A stretch of DNA of 5,695 nt from a bacterium (GTDB taxonomy: Bacteria; Verrucomicrobiota; Kiritimatiellia; UBA8416), in contig JAIFLS010000008.1 in NCBI GenBank assembly GCA_020048935.1, positions 1 through 5,695 of the forward strand. The letters run 5' to 3'. Positions 1 through 5,695 of the stretch are shown here, in pieces. The notes under the pieces were generated by a model. That model had not been told where the DNA came from. It saw only the letters and a list, made by a program, of their open reading frames with translations, and ran no database searches. Numbering within the stretch: the first letter of the stretch is position 1; each line of letters starts with the position of its first letter. The translations under genes were made by a program, and so were the position numbers.

Positions 1-2
1 GC

Positions 3-7
3 TAATG
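3..7 (+). other. Possible TAATG stop/start overlap with an upstream gene
   Basis: TAA at 3-5 shares its last base with the ATG at 5-7. This arrangement is common inside operons, so an upstream plus-strand gene may end here. Only four bases of upstream sequence are visible, so its reading frame and identity cannot be tested. An ABC ATPase of the MacB/LolD type would be the expected partner of the permease. Confidence 0.3.
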
Positions 8-124
8 CAGAGGAATGTGATTTCGGTGGCATTGCCGTCGTCCGTGGCGGGGGGCGGGGGGCGGCAGGCGGCCCTGCTCACGCTGGCGATGATCGGGTGT
101 TTAGCGGTTGGCAGCGCGGTGGCG
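5..124 (+). other. Signal peptide of the large permease
   Basis: Residues 20-40 contain an Arg, a hydrophobic stretch (AALLTLAMIGCLAVG) and a small-residue AVA site before an acidic, Pro/Ala-rich linker. This fits Sec export with cleavage near residue 40. It places the next roughly 1060 residues outside the cytosol, which agrees with the membrane topology downstream. The MIGC at 29-32 loosely resembles a lipobox, but the residues after the Cys remain hydrophobic, so ordinary signal peptidase I cleavage is more likely. An uncleaved N-terminal anchor is also possible. Confidence 0.7.
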
Positions 125-3100
125 GCGGATGCGCCGGAAGCGACGCCGGCGCCGGTCTTGCAGCCCGCCGCGGTCGATGATGCCGCCGTGGCCGCCACGA
201 TGCAGTCGATTAAGGGGATGGATGGCATTGACGCGGGGCGGCTGCCGGGCTCGTCGGGCAACCTGGCGCTGGAACAATGGGTCGCGCAGCAGTTCCAGAA
301 GAGCGGGTTCGAGGCGGGCGACACCAAATTTGATGCGCCTGTTTTCGAACCTGGCACGCTGACGCTGGAGTGCGGGACGAACGGCACGTTTACACTGGAG
401 GCAATGCATCCGGCCCTGATGCGCCCCGGCAATTTCGCCAGTACGAATTTCCAGACGCGGCTCGTCTATGCCGGCAAGGGCGAGGTGGCGGATCTCGAGC
501 GCCTGAATGGGGTGGACCTGGCCGGGGCGATCGCGGTGCTGGATTATGACAGCGGGCGGAACTGGCTTGATCTGCTGCGCTTTGATTGTGCGGGGCTTGT
601 CTTTGTGGGGCGAGGGGACTATGCGTACGAACAAAGCCTGGCAAAGATCTATAACTCCGAAGTGGCGGTTCCCCGGTTCTTTGTGGATGGTGCTGCCGGC
701 GAGCGTCTTGTGGCCTTGGCCGCGGGGAATCCCGGTCTGGCCGTGGGAGCGCAGGCGGTGCCGTCGCGTTGGCAGCGGGGGACGCTGCGCAATCTCTGGG
801 TGATGATCCCCGGTAGCGATGATCAGCTGGCTGAGCAGATCGTCGTGCTGACGGCCTCGCTGGATGCGAATTCGGTGGTGCCCAGCCGTGCGTATGGCGG
901 CCAACGGGCGGTGAATTTGCATGTGCTGATGAAACTGCTTGAGGACTTCAAGGTGCAGCCCCCGCTGCACAGTGTCATGCTGGTGGCGGTGAACGGGCAT
1001 ACGCAACGGTATGCCGGGGAGCGCCAGCTGGCCTGGCATTTGATGGCGGATGAGGCGGATGTCGAAGCCATGCGCGATGAAGTTGCCTCCGAGATGCGTT
1101 CGGCAAGGCTCTATCATGCGGAGTATGGCAAGCTGGCGCTTCTTCCGGTTTCCGAGGCGGATAAGACGGACCTGCATATCATGATGGAGGTGCTGTGGAA
1201 TCTGGACAAGATCCAGCAGGCCACCCGCGGATCGACGCGCGAAGGCACCGGTTGTGTGCGGCGTCCGCAGGCGGTTGCTGAAGGGGCCGAGCCGCCCCCC
1301 TCCGAGCTGGATCTGGCGCTCTGTTCCGAGCAGGACGTGCGTAGCGCAATTGATACGGCTGTGAAGGAGCTGAAGAAGTCCAACAACGGATTCTTCGCGC
1401 GGCGAGGGCGGGATATGACCGATGCGGGCAAGGAGCAGAAGGAAGACCTGGCGATGCTCAAGGCGTTGCGCGACATGCCGTTGTCAGCGTTTGTGGCCAA
1501 GGCCGGCAGGGTCATGAGTACTTTTAACGACGAGCAACTTTTTGAAAAATGGCGCGGGACCATGGATCAGAGCACGGGGCAGCGGCTTTACGTGAAGACA
1601 CCGCTGCAGGATGAATTCCGCAGCCAGGTGAACCGGACCGGGCAGGATCTCCTGGTTCTGTCGTCGCCGGAGCGCACGCCGATGAGCGAGGAAGCGCGCG
1701 CCGCGCGGACGGCTGAACTGAACCAGAAACGCGATGATTTACGCCGGGTCCTGGTGCTGTTCAATAAAATGGATCTCGGGGTGGGGCGCAGTCGCACATA
1801 TTATCGCCAGATAGCCGTGAATGAGGTCCACCGGGAGATGCTCAAGGCGGCGGTAGACCGGCTGGTAGCGCATTACGGGCAGTGGCTTGGGGTTCATGAA
1901 TCCCGCCTTGAACGGGATGCGGCTGGCGGAGCGATCCGGCAGGCGATCGGTCGTCGTCGCGTGGCCTTGGTGTTGGCGCTAGAAATGGATGCCACCGGCG
2001 AGCGGGTGGGCTTTTCCTATCAGTCGCCACAGGTGAAGCCGGGGTGGTTCCTGGGCTTTTCGTCCGTCTGTGACAAGGTGGTGGCCGGTCTTGGCACCAC
2101 GCCTCCGGGCAGTGTGGGCCGCTATGTAAACGCCCTGACGGACGAGGGGGGCTATGGACAGGGATACTATTTCGGCAAGAAGCCGAGGCCGTTGACGCAG
2201 CAGCTTAATCTGGTGCCTGATTCGGCGATCTGGTATTACCACGCGGCCAATCAGACGCCGGCCTTCTCGTTAAAGTCGGTCTTTATCGATTCCGGGCGTC
2301 TTTTCGGACCGGATGATACGCTTGATAATATTGATCCACGGGCGGCGCACGCCTTGCAGGCCTGGGTCCGCCAGTTTCTGGGTTCTCTGATGGCATGTCG
2401 TGATCTGGTCAGTCCGGTGAACTTGAAAAAGGTTCCGGCCACAAGACCCCTGTGGTCGGTGCTGCTACGGACTTATGGTCTTGAGGAATTCAGCGGGAAG
2501 CCGGTGCCGACGCTGCCCGTTCCCGGGTGCCTGGTTGCCGTTTACCAGGCCGATCGCGGGTTCTTTGATCCCTCGATCATCGACGGCGATGTGGTGAATG
2601 CCTACCTGGGGATAACGGACGCGACCGCCAACATGTGCATCTACGGCATTGCCGAGGCCCGTAGCCTGGCGCCTACCGTGTATCAGATGGATGCGGATTT
2701 CCAGACAGTGCACTACACGATTGACAAGGGTCGGGTTCAGTCGTCCCAGCAAGCCAGCAGCACGTTGAGCCGTTCGACGCGAACCACGATGCCAATGTTC
2801 CCATGCCGGGAGTTTGTGATCAGCGATCCGAGGGATCCGACGTTGCTGTCATCCCTGCCAATCACCATCAAGGAGTTTTGGCCGAAGGCGGCGAAAGGCC
2901 AGTCGGATCCTGAAAAATACGGTGTGCATGGTGCCGATTCGCTTTCGCCGGCGGCTTTCCATCGCGCGATTGGCCCGATTGGCATGTACTTGTACCGGCG
3001 GAGGGCCGAGTTGGATCAGGATGCCCTGATGGTTATTACCTCGAATCGCCGCTGCCTTCTGAATTCCACGGATGAAAACCCCAAGGGCGAGGGGTTCCTG

Positions 3101-5431
3101 GAGCCGTCCGGTTTCGGTGTGGATATCGTCCGACAGGCCTCGGCCGACATGGCGCATCTGAATACGTACCGGAGCGGGGGGATGCAGGGCGTCGTCAACC
3201 AGTTGCTGGACACGTTCATGGCCCGCGGCCATGTCGGCTATGTGCGCACGATGTATGAGGCGCTTGGTAACCAGGTCAAGGCCTACCTTGAACTGCAGCA
3301 GATGAATGGCGATATGCTCAAGGCGGTGATCGTGTACATGGCGCTGATGCTGCCGTTCTGTTTCTTCCTTCAGAAACTGTTGTTTAATTTCAAGCGGCTC
3401 GAACATGAGTTAGGCGGTTTCACGTTACTCTTCTTCTCTACCTTCCTGCTGTTTCGCTTTATTCATCCGGCCTTTCGTCTGGCGATGTCCCCGGAAGCCA
3501 TTTTCATCGCGTTCGTGCTGGGGGCAATCGGCCTTTTCACCACCGGGGTGTTGCGCGCCCGGTTCAATGAGGAAATGACGCTGCTATTCAGGGGTGTGGG
3601 CGGCATCGGCGAAGAGGTTGGCTATGGCACGGTGGGGACCACAGCCATGCTGATCGGGGTGCAGAATATGCGCCGACGCCGGGTCCGCACCGGATTGACG
3701 ATGGCGACGATCGTGCTGGTTGTCTTTTCGATGCTGGCGTTCTCGAGCGTCTCCAGGACAGCGAAGCCGACGCTGATCGCCAAAGGTAGCTCTGCGCCGT
3801 ACACGGGACTCTATTACCACTGGTCTGGCGGCATCCCGATGGATGAGTCGTCGCTGGGGGTCTTGAAGGCTCTGTTTGCCGACAAGGCGGAGATCCGGGT
3901 CCGGCGCCTGCTGCAGAATGCGGATTCCTGGCGGCTGGAGCGGGTGGATAATCCCGAGGTGTTGCTGAGCATCAAGGCCATCACGGGATTGCCGGTCAAC
4001 GATGCCGTGCTACGGGACTCCATGGCACAGGTGGAGGGATCCCCGTTTTCCGATGCCAATGCCCAGGAGATCATGCTGACAGTGTCGGCGGCCGATGCCC
4101 TGGGACTGGCCGGTGCTGATGTCGGCAAGGCCAGAGTGCGGCTGATGGGGCGCGAATGGCTGCTGAAGGGGTTGATTGATGACCAGCGTTTCCGGCTGGC
4201 GCGGGATCTGAATCCGAATCTACCGCTGATCCCCTTTGTCTTCAAGGTGGGTCCGCAACAGACGGATGATTCGCTGGACGTGGACGTCGCCAATATCTCG
4301 GATTCCCTGCTGGACACGGCCAGTCTGGTGATTATGCCGGAGGGCAGTGCGGCGGCCGTGGGTGCCGACCCCCGCTGTGTCAGTATCGTGTTTCCCGACG
4401 CGGCGGATAAAGGCATGCTGGGGCGGGAGATCCGCCGGGTGCTGGATGCGACCTCGGCCAAGTTCTATGTGGGCAGCCGGCTCCCGTTCAAGCTTGATGA
4501 GGATGCGCCGGTGCCTGTCAAGGCCGGGGTGTATTACGTCGGCAGCAGCTATCGCACGGCGATTGGCGGACTGGCCAAGCTATTGATTCCGCTGATCATC
4601 GCCGGGTCGATTATCCTGAACACGATGCTGGGAACAGTCTATGAACGGAAATCGGAGATCGCGGTCTTTAACGCGATCGGCCTGAATCCGACGCATATCT
4701 TCATGTTCTTCCTGGCCGAAGCCATCGTCTATAGTTTCATCGGTGCCGTCGGCGGGTACCTGATCGGGCAGATTTTGACGATTACACTGAAGGCGGCCGG
4801 ACTGATCCAGTCGGTCAATATCAATTTCTCCTCGCTGATGGTGGTCTACGCGATCCTGTTCACAATGGCGCTGGTCATACTTTCCACGCTCTATCCCGGC
4901 TATGTGGCGACGCGCACCGCCGTGCCTTCCGGCAAGCGCAAGTGGACGATGCCGCCGCATGATGGACAGGTGATGAACGTGGTGTTCCCGTTCATTTACC
5001 GGACGAACCTGGCGTATGGCGTGATGTATTATCTACAGCAGTTCTTCGCCCCGATGTCCGACCAGTCGATGAGCGACATGGTAGCGACACTGGAGCGCGT
5101 TCAGGAAACCAAGGATGCCGAGGGTCGGGCGGTGTTGTCGCTGCATTACCTTCTGGCACTATCCCCTTACGACCTTGGGGTGACGCAGCGCGTGACCTTC
5201 GTGACCCGCTATGATGAGATCGTGAAGAGCTTCCGGCTGCACATGGAGGTCGAGCGAGTGACCGGGCGCGACACCAACTGGGTCATGATCAACAAGCCGT
5301 TCCTGGAGCGCATGCGCAAGTATCTGATCCGCTGGCGCAATATTGACCCGACCCGGCAGGCCTGGTTTGTGAAGCATGCGGTGGCGATGTTCAGTAGCGG
5401 GACTCCCCCGGTGGCCGATTTGAAGGAGTAG
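5..5431 (+). CDS. Large FtsX/MacB-type ABC transporter permease with exported M28-like pseudo-peptidase domain
   Basis: This gene encodes an inner-membrane protein of 1808 residues. Residues 1-40 look like a signal peptide (hydrophobic core about 22-38, likely cleavage after AVA at 38-40). Residues about 57-800 form an exported PA-plus-M28-like region whose metal ligands are missing. Residues about 800-1100 are a strand-rich exported region. Predicted membrane segments lie at about 1104-1127, 1138-1158, 1163-1183, 1230-1250, 1522-1545, 1566-1590 and 1608-1632. The last four, with NMRRRRVRT (1221-1229) before the first and YERKSEIAVFNAIG (1546-1559) in the cytosolic loop, are the typical FtsX/MacB layout. 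Residues 1641-1808 form a cytosolic tail. The topology is self-consistent and the basic loops fall inside. Family knowledge: these permeases work with a separate or fused ATPase and couple ATP hydrolysis to mechanical work or extrusion in the envelope. I see no Walker A motif here, so the ATPase must be elsewhere. Typical MacB or LolC/E permeases are about 400-650 residues, so this one is several times larger. The ATG at 5 gives a long 20-residue n-region; its ribosome binding site lies outside the window, so the exact start is not certain. Substrate unknown. Confidence 0.93.
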   Translation: MQRNVISVALPSSVAGGGGRQAALLTLAMIGCLAVGSAVAADAPEATPAPVLQPAAVDDAAVAATMQSIKGMDGIDAGRLPGSSGNLALEQWVAQQFQKSGFEAGDTKFDAPVFEPGTLTLECGTNGTFTLEAMHPALMRPGNFASTNFQTRLVYAGKGEVADLERLNGVDLAGAIAVLDYDSGRNWLDLLRFDCAGLVFVGRGDYAYEQSLAKIYNSEVAVPRFFVDGAAGERLVALAAGNPGLAVGAQAVPSRWQRGTLRNLWVMIPGSDDQLAEQIVVLTASLDANSVVPSRAYGGQRAVNLHVLMKLLEDFKVQPPLHSVMLVAVNGHTQRYAGERQLAWHLMADEADVEAMRDEVASEMRSARLYHAEYGKLALLPVSEADKTDLHIMMEVLWNLDKIQQATRGSTREGTGCVRRPQAVAEGAEPPPSELDLALCSEQDVRSAIDTAVKELKKSNNGFFARRGRDMTDAGKEQKEDLAMLKALRDMPLSAFVAKAGRVMSTFNDEQLFEKWRGTMDQSTGQRLYVKTPLQDEFRSQVNRTGQDLLVLSSPERTPMSEEARAARTAELNQKRDDLRRVLVLFNKMDLGVGRSRTYYRQIAVNEVHREMLKAAVDRLVAHYGQWLGVHESRLERDAAGGAIRQAIGRRRVALVLALEMDATGERVGFSYQSPQVKPGWFLGFSSVCDKVVAGLGTTPPGSVGRYVNALTDEGGYGQGYYFGKKPRPLTQQLNLVPDSAIWYYHAANQTPAFSLKSVFIDSGRLFGPDDTLDNIDPRAAHALQAWVRQFLGSLMACRDLVSPVNLKKVPATRPLWSVLLRTYGLEEFSGKPVPTLPVPGCLVAVYQADRGFFDPSIIDGDVVNAYLGITDATANMCIYGIAEARSLAPTVYQMDADFQTVHYTIDKGRVQSSQQASSTLSRSTRTTMPMFPCREFVISDPRDPTLLSSLPITIKEFWPKAAKGQSDPEKYGVHGADSLSPAAFHRAIGPIGMYLYRRRAELDQDALMVITSNRRCLLNSTDENPKGEGFLEPSGFGVDIVRQASADMAHLNTYRSGGMQGVVNQLLDTFMARGHVGYVRTMYEALGNQVKAYLELQQMNGDMLKAVIVYMALMLPFCFFLQKLLFNFKRLEHELGGFTLLFFSTFLLFRFIHPAFRLAMSPEAIFIAFVLGAIGLFTTGVLRARFNEEMTLLFRGVGGIGEEVGYGTVGTTAMLIGVQNMRRRRVRTGLTMATIVLVVFSMLAFSSVSRTAKPTLIAKGSSAPYTGLYYHWSGGIPMDESSLGVLKALFADKAEIRVRRLLQNADSWRLERVDNPEVLLSIKAITGLPVNDAVLRDSMAQVEGSPFSDANAQEIMLTVSAADALGLAGADVGKARVRLMGREWLLKGLIDDQRFRLARDLNPNLPLIPFVFKVGPQQTDDSLDVDVANISDSLLDTASLVIMPEGSAAAVGADPRCVSIVFPDAADKGMLGREIRRVLDATSAKFYVGSRLPFKLDEDAPVPVKAGVYYVGSSYRTAIGGLAKLLIPLIIAGSIILNTMLGTVYERKSEIAVFNAIGLNPTHIFMFFLAEAIVYSFIGAVGGYLIGQILTITLKAAGLIQSVNINFSSLMVVYAILFTMALVILSTLYPGYVATRTAVPSGKRKWTMPPHDGQVMNVVFPFIYRTNLAYGVMYYLQQFFAPMSDQSMSDMVATLERVQETKDAEGRAVLSLHYLLALSPYDLGVTQRVTFVTRYDEIVKSFRLHMEVERVTGRDTNWVMINKPFLERMRKYLIRWRNIDPTRQAWFVKHAVAMFSSGTPPVADLKE
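173..2404 (+). other. PA + M28-like (pseudo-peptidase) ectodomain
   Basis: The fold assignment rests on several landmarks in the right order: RLPGSSGN at residues 79-86 (M28 N-terminal RxPGSxG motif), a PA-like segment at about 148-250, an 'NLWVMIPGSDDQLAEQIVVL' strand pair before the first ligand position, LHSVMLVAVNG (321-331), and GPDDTLDNIDP (768-778), which matches the typical HTPxDTLDxID ending. In active M28 enzymes the metals are bound by a His-x-Asp, an Asp in GADDNASG, a Glu pair (GEE), a further Asp/Glu and a last His. Here the sites read ASLD (284-287), GGQRAVN (298-304), NGHT (330-333) and LFGPDD (766-771), so the ligands are lost. I infer a binding or scaffold role and not proteolysis. 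Confidence 0.7.
1037..1954 (+). other. Helical insertion within the M28-like fold
   Basis: About residues 345-650 separate the first half of the M28-like fold (ending near NGHT/YAGERQLAWHL) from its second half (restarting at about RRRVALVLALEMD, 650-662). The stretch is rich in charged and helix-favouring residues, with heptad-like segments at about 434-520 and 560-635, and has few aromatic or strand-like runs. It holds two Cys (417 and 440) that could form a disulfide after export. I recognise no family. M28 enzymes do carry insertions, but one of about 300 residues is unusually large. The boundaries are estimates. Confidence 0.5.
2402..3304 (+). other. Strand-rich exported region before the first membrane segment
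   Basis: About residues 800-1100 lie between the end of the M28-like fold and the first membrane segment. The region looks like one or more beta-sandwich modules: VPGCLVAVYQADRGFFD, a GITDATAN-type turn, VHYTIDKGRVQSS, and PMFPCREFVISDPRDP (930-945), followed by a CLLNSTDENPKGEGF segment (1017-1031). From memory, similar strings (a Cys before a DP-containing strand, then an LLN-T-P-G-G segment) occur in large planctomycetal FtsX-like proteins, but I cannot confirm this here. The final part (about 1040-1100) is helical and leads into the membrane. Function unknown. Confidence 0.45.
3602..4924 (+). other. FtsX/MacB permease core
   Basis: Residues about 1200-1640 give the canonical order of a type VII ABC permease: an amphipathic cytosolic stretch with NMRRRRVRTGL, one membrane helix (1230-1250), a periplasmic domain (1251-1520), and three membrane helices (1522-1545, 1566-1590, 1608-1632). 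The loop YERKSEIAVFNAIGLNPTHI (1546-1565) followed by FLAE (1569-1572) is the conserved coupling region that contacts the ATPase in MacB, LolC/E and BceB. These features are intact, so the transport part is probably functional. With a single FtsX core, the protein would be expected to work as a homodimer or with a partner permease. Confidence 0.88.
4925..5431 (+). other. Cytosolic C-terminal domain after the FtsX core
   Basis: Residues 1641-1808 follow the last membrane helix, where MacB and LolE proteins normally end within a few residues. The domain is soluble: an FPFIYRTNLAYGVMYYLQQFF helix-forming start, a strand pair around LSPYDLGVTQRV (1719-1730), then NWVMINKPFLERMRKYLIRWR (1758-1778). 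Topology puts it in the cytosol next to the expected ATPase site. I recall similar 'PfDLGvsQ ... W...N..Fl..lRk..L.WR' tails in PVC FtsX-like proteins, but assign no named domain. A regulatory or ATPase-docking role is inference. Confidence 0.6.
5423..5428 (+). promoter_or_regulatory. Shine-Dalgarno site for the downstream gene
   Basis: AAGGAG lies 5 bases before the ATG at 5434 and inside the last codons of the upstream gene (Lys-Glu-stop). It fixes the start of the second gene and shows that the two genes are translated from one message. With only 2 bases between stop and start, ribosomes could reinitiate directly. Confidence 0.85.
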
Positions 5432-5433
5432 AT

Positions 5434-5695
5434 ATGGGTTTCGCGGACGATAAGGAATTAAAGGAATACAGGGATGTCATGCAGCCGCCGGACATCGACG
5501 GCTTCGAGGACGGATTCAACTGGAAGGCGGTTGCCGGGGCTATTTTCCTGGGGTTCATCGTGAATCCGGCGACCGACTACCTGGAATTAGTGATTGGTGG
5601 TGACGCGAGCGTTGGCGGCGCGATGAAATGGGTCCTGGTGATTTTCTTCGCCGAGATCGCCAAGCGTTCGTTCACCAAGCTCAAGACGCAGGAAT
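5434..5695 (+). CDS. OPT-like / 'peptide transporter'-type membrane protein (5' part, truncated by window end)
   Basis: An open frame of 87 codons runs off the right edge. It starts at ATG 5434 with a good ribosome binding site. The first about 29 residues (MGFADDKELKEYRDVMQPPD...) are acidic and presumably cytosolic. They are followed by a membrane hairpin: helix at about 30-52 (FNWKAVAGAIFLGFIVNPATDYLEL with a Pro in the middle), a glycine-rich turn (GGDASVGG), and a second helix at about 62-77 (MKWVLVIFFAEIAKRS) ending in a basic stretch. A leader of the type 'DGFxWKxVxGAIFxGF' followed by 'FxEIAKRSFxxLKxQE' resembles proteins from PVC bacteria annotated as peptide transporters of the oligopeptide transporter (OPT) superfamily. 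This is recall, not a search result, and only the first two helices are visible. It would move small substrates across the inner membrane. The tight coupling to the FtsX permease argues for a shared task. Confidence 0.82.
   Translation, partial: MGFADDKELKEYRDVMQPPDIDGFEDGFNWKAVAGAIFLGFIVNPATDYLELVIGGDASVGGAMKWVLVIFFAEIAKRSFTKLKTQE

Noticed and set aside
89..106. Lipobox-like MIGC in the signal peptide
   Set aside because: Met at -3 is atypical, and the residues after Cys remain hydrophobic up to a good AVA signal peptidase I site.
833..1015. Calling the ectodomain an active aminopeptidase
   Set aside because: The His-x-Asp, GADDN and GEE ligand motifs are not present at their expected positions, so only the fold, not the activity, is supported.
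101..1177. Long open frame of 358 codons on the minus strand
   Set aside because: It is a shadow of the plus-strand gene in GC-rich DNA. Its product is rich in Arg, His, Gln and Pro with no recognisable domain, and the plus-strand frame has clear family motifs across the same bases.
2823..2840. Short direct repeat GATCCGA...GATCCGA
   Set aside because: It encodes the SDPRDP motif; the repeated Asp-Pro codons explain it.
3217..3233. Perfect inverted repeat CATGGCC-CGC-GGCCATG, a possible terminator or operator
   Set aside because: The 7-base arms lie deep inside the coding region, no T-run follows, and the bases encode an ordinary stretch (MARGHV). Chance in GC-rich DNA is sufficient.

Overview
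The window is almost entirely one very long plus-strand gene (5-5431, 1808 codons). It is followed after 2 bases by the start of a second plus-strand gene (5434 to beyond the window edge). There are no RNA genes, insertion sequences, CRISPR arrays or intergenic spaces of note. The DNA is GC-rich. The closest architectures I can recall are large, uncharacterised FtsX-like permeases of the Planctomycetota/Verrucomicrobiota/Kiritimatiellota/Lentisphaerota (PVC) group, each beside a multispan protein usually labelled 'peptide transporter'. I therefore favour a PVC-type bacterium, but this rests on remembered protein architecture and not on a marker gene.

The large protein reads, in order: an export signal (about residues 1-40); a large exported region of about 1060 residues; three membrane segments (about 1104-1183); a short cytosolic loop ending in an Arg-rich NxRRRRxRT motif; an FtsX/MacB-type permease core (one membrane segment, a roughly 270-residue periplasmic domain, then three membrane segments, about 1200-1635); and a roughly 170-residue cytosolic C-terminal domain. 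The exported region starts with a PA-like domain inside an M28 (aminopeptidase) fold. Every metal-ligand motif of M28 that I can align is replaced, so it looks like a pseudo-peptidase (compare transferrin receptor or nicastrin). A roughly 300-residue helical insertion splits this fold, and a strand-rich region of about 300 residues follows it.

The second gene is cut off after 87 codons. It begins with a short acidic cytosolic leader and a two-helix membrane hairpin, and resembles OPT-like 'peptide transporter' proteins. A strong ribosome binding site (AAGGAG) lies inside the 3' end of the first gene, so the two are almost certainly co-transcribed and probably co-translated. A TAATG at the left edge suggests that another gene ends just upstream. 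The ATPase that an FtsX-type permease needs is not in the window and could be that gene. As a working idea, the permease with its inactive peptidase-like receptor domain and the OPT-like protein form one envelope system that senses or moves peptides, lipoproteins or other envelope cargo. The cargo cannot be read from the sequence.
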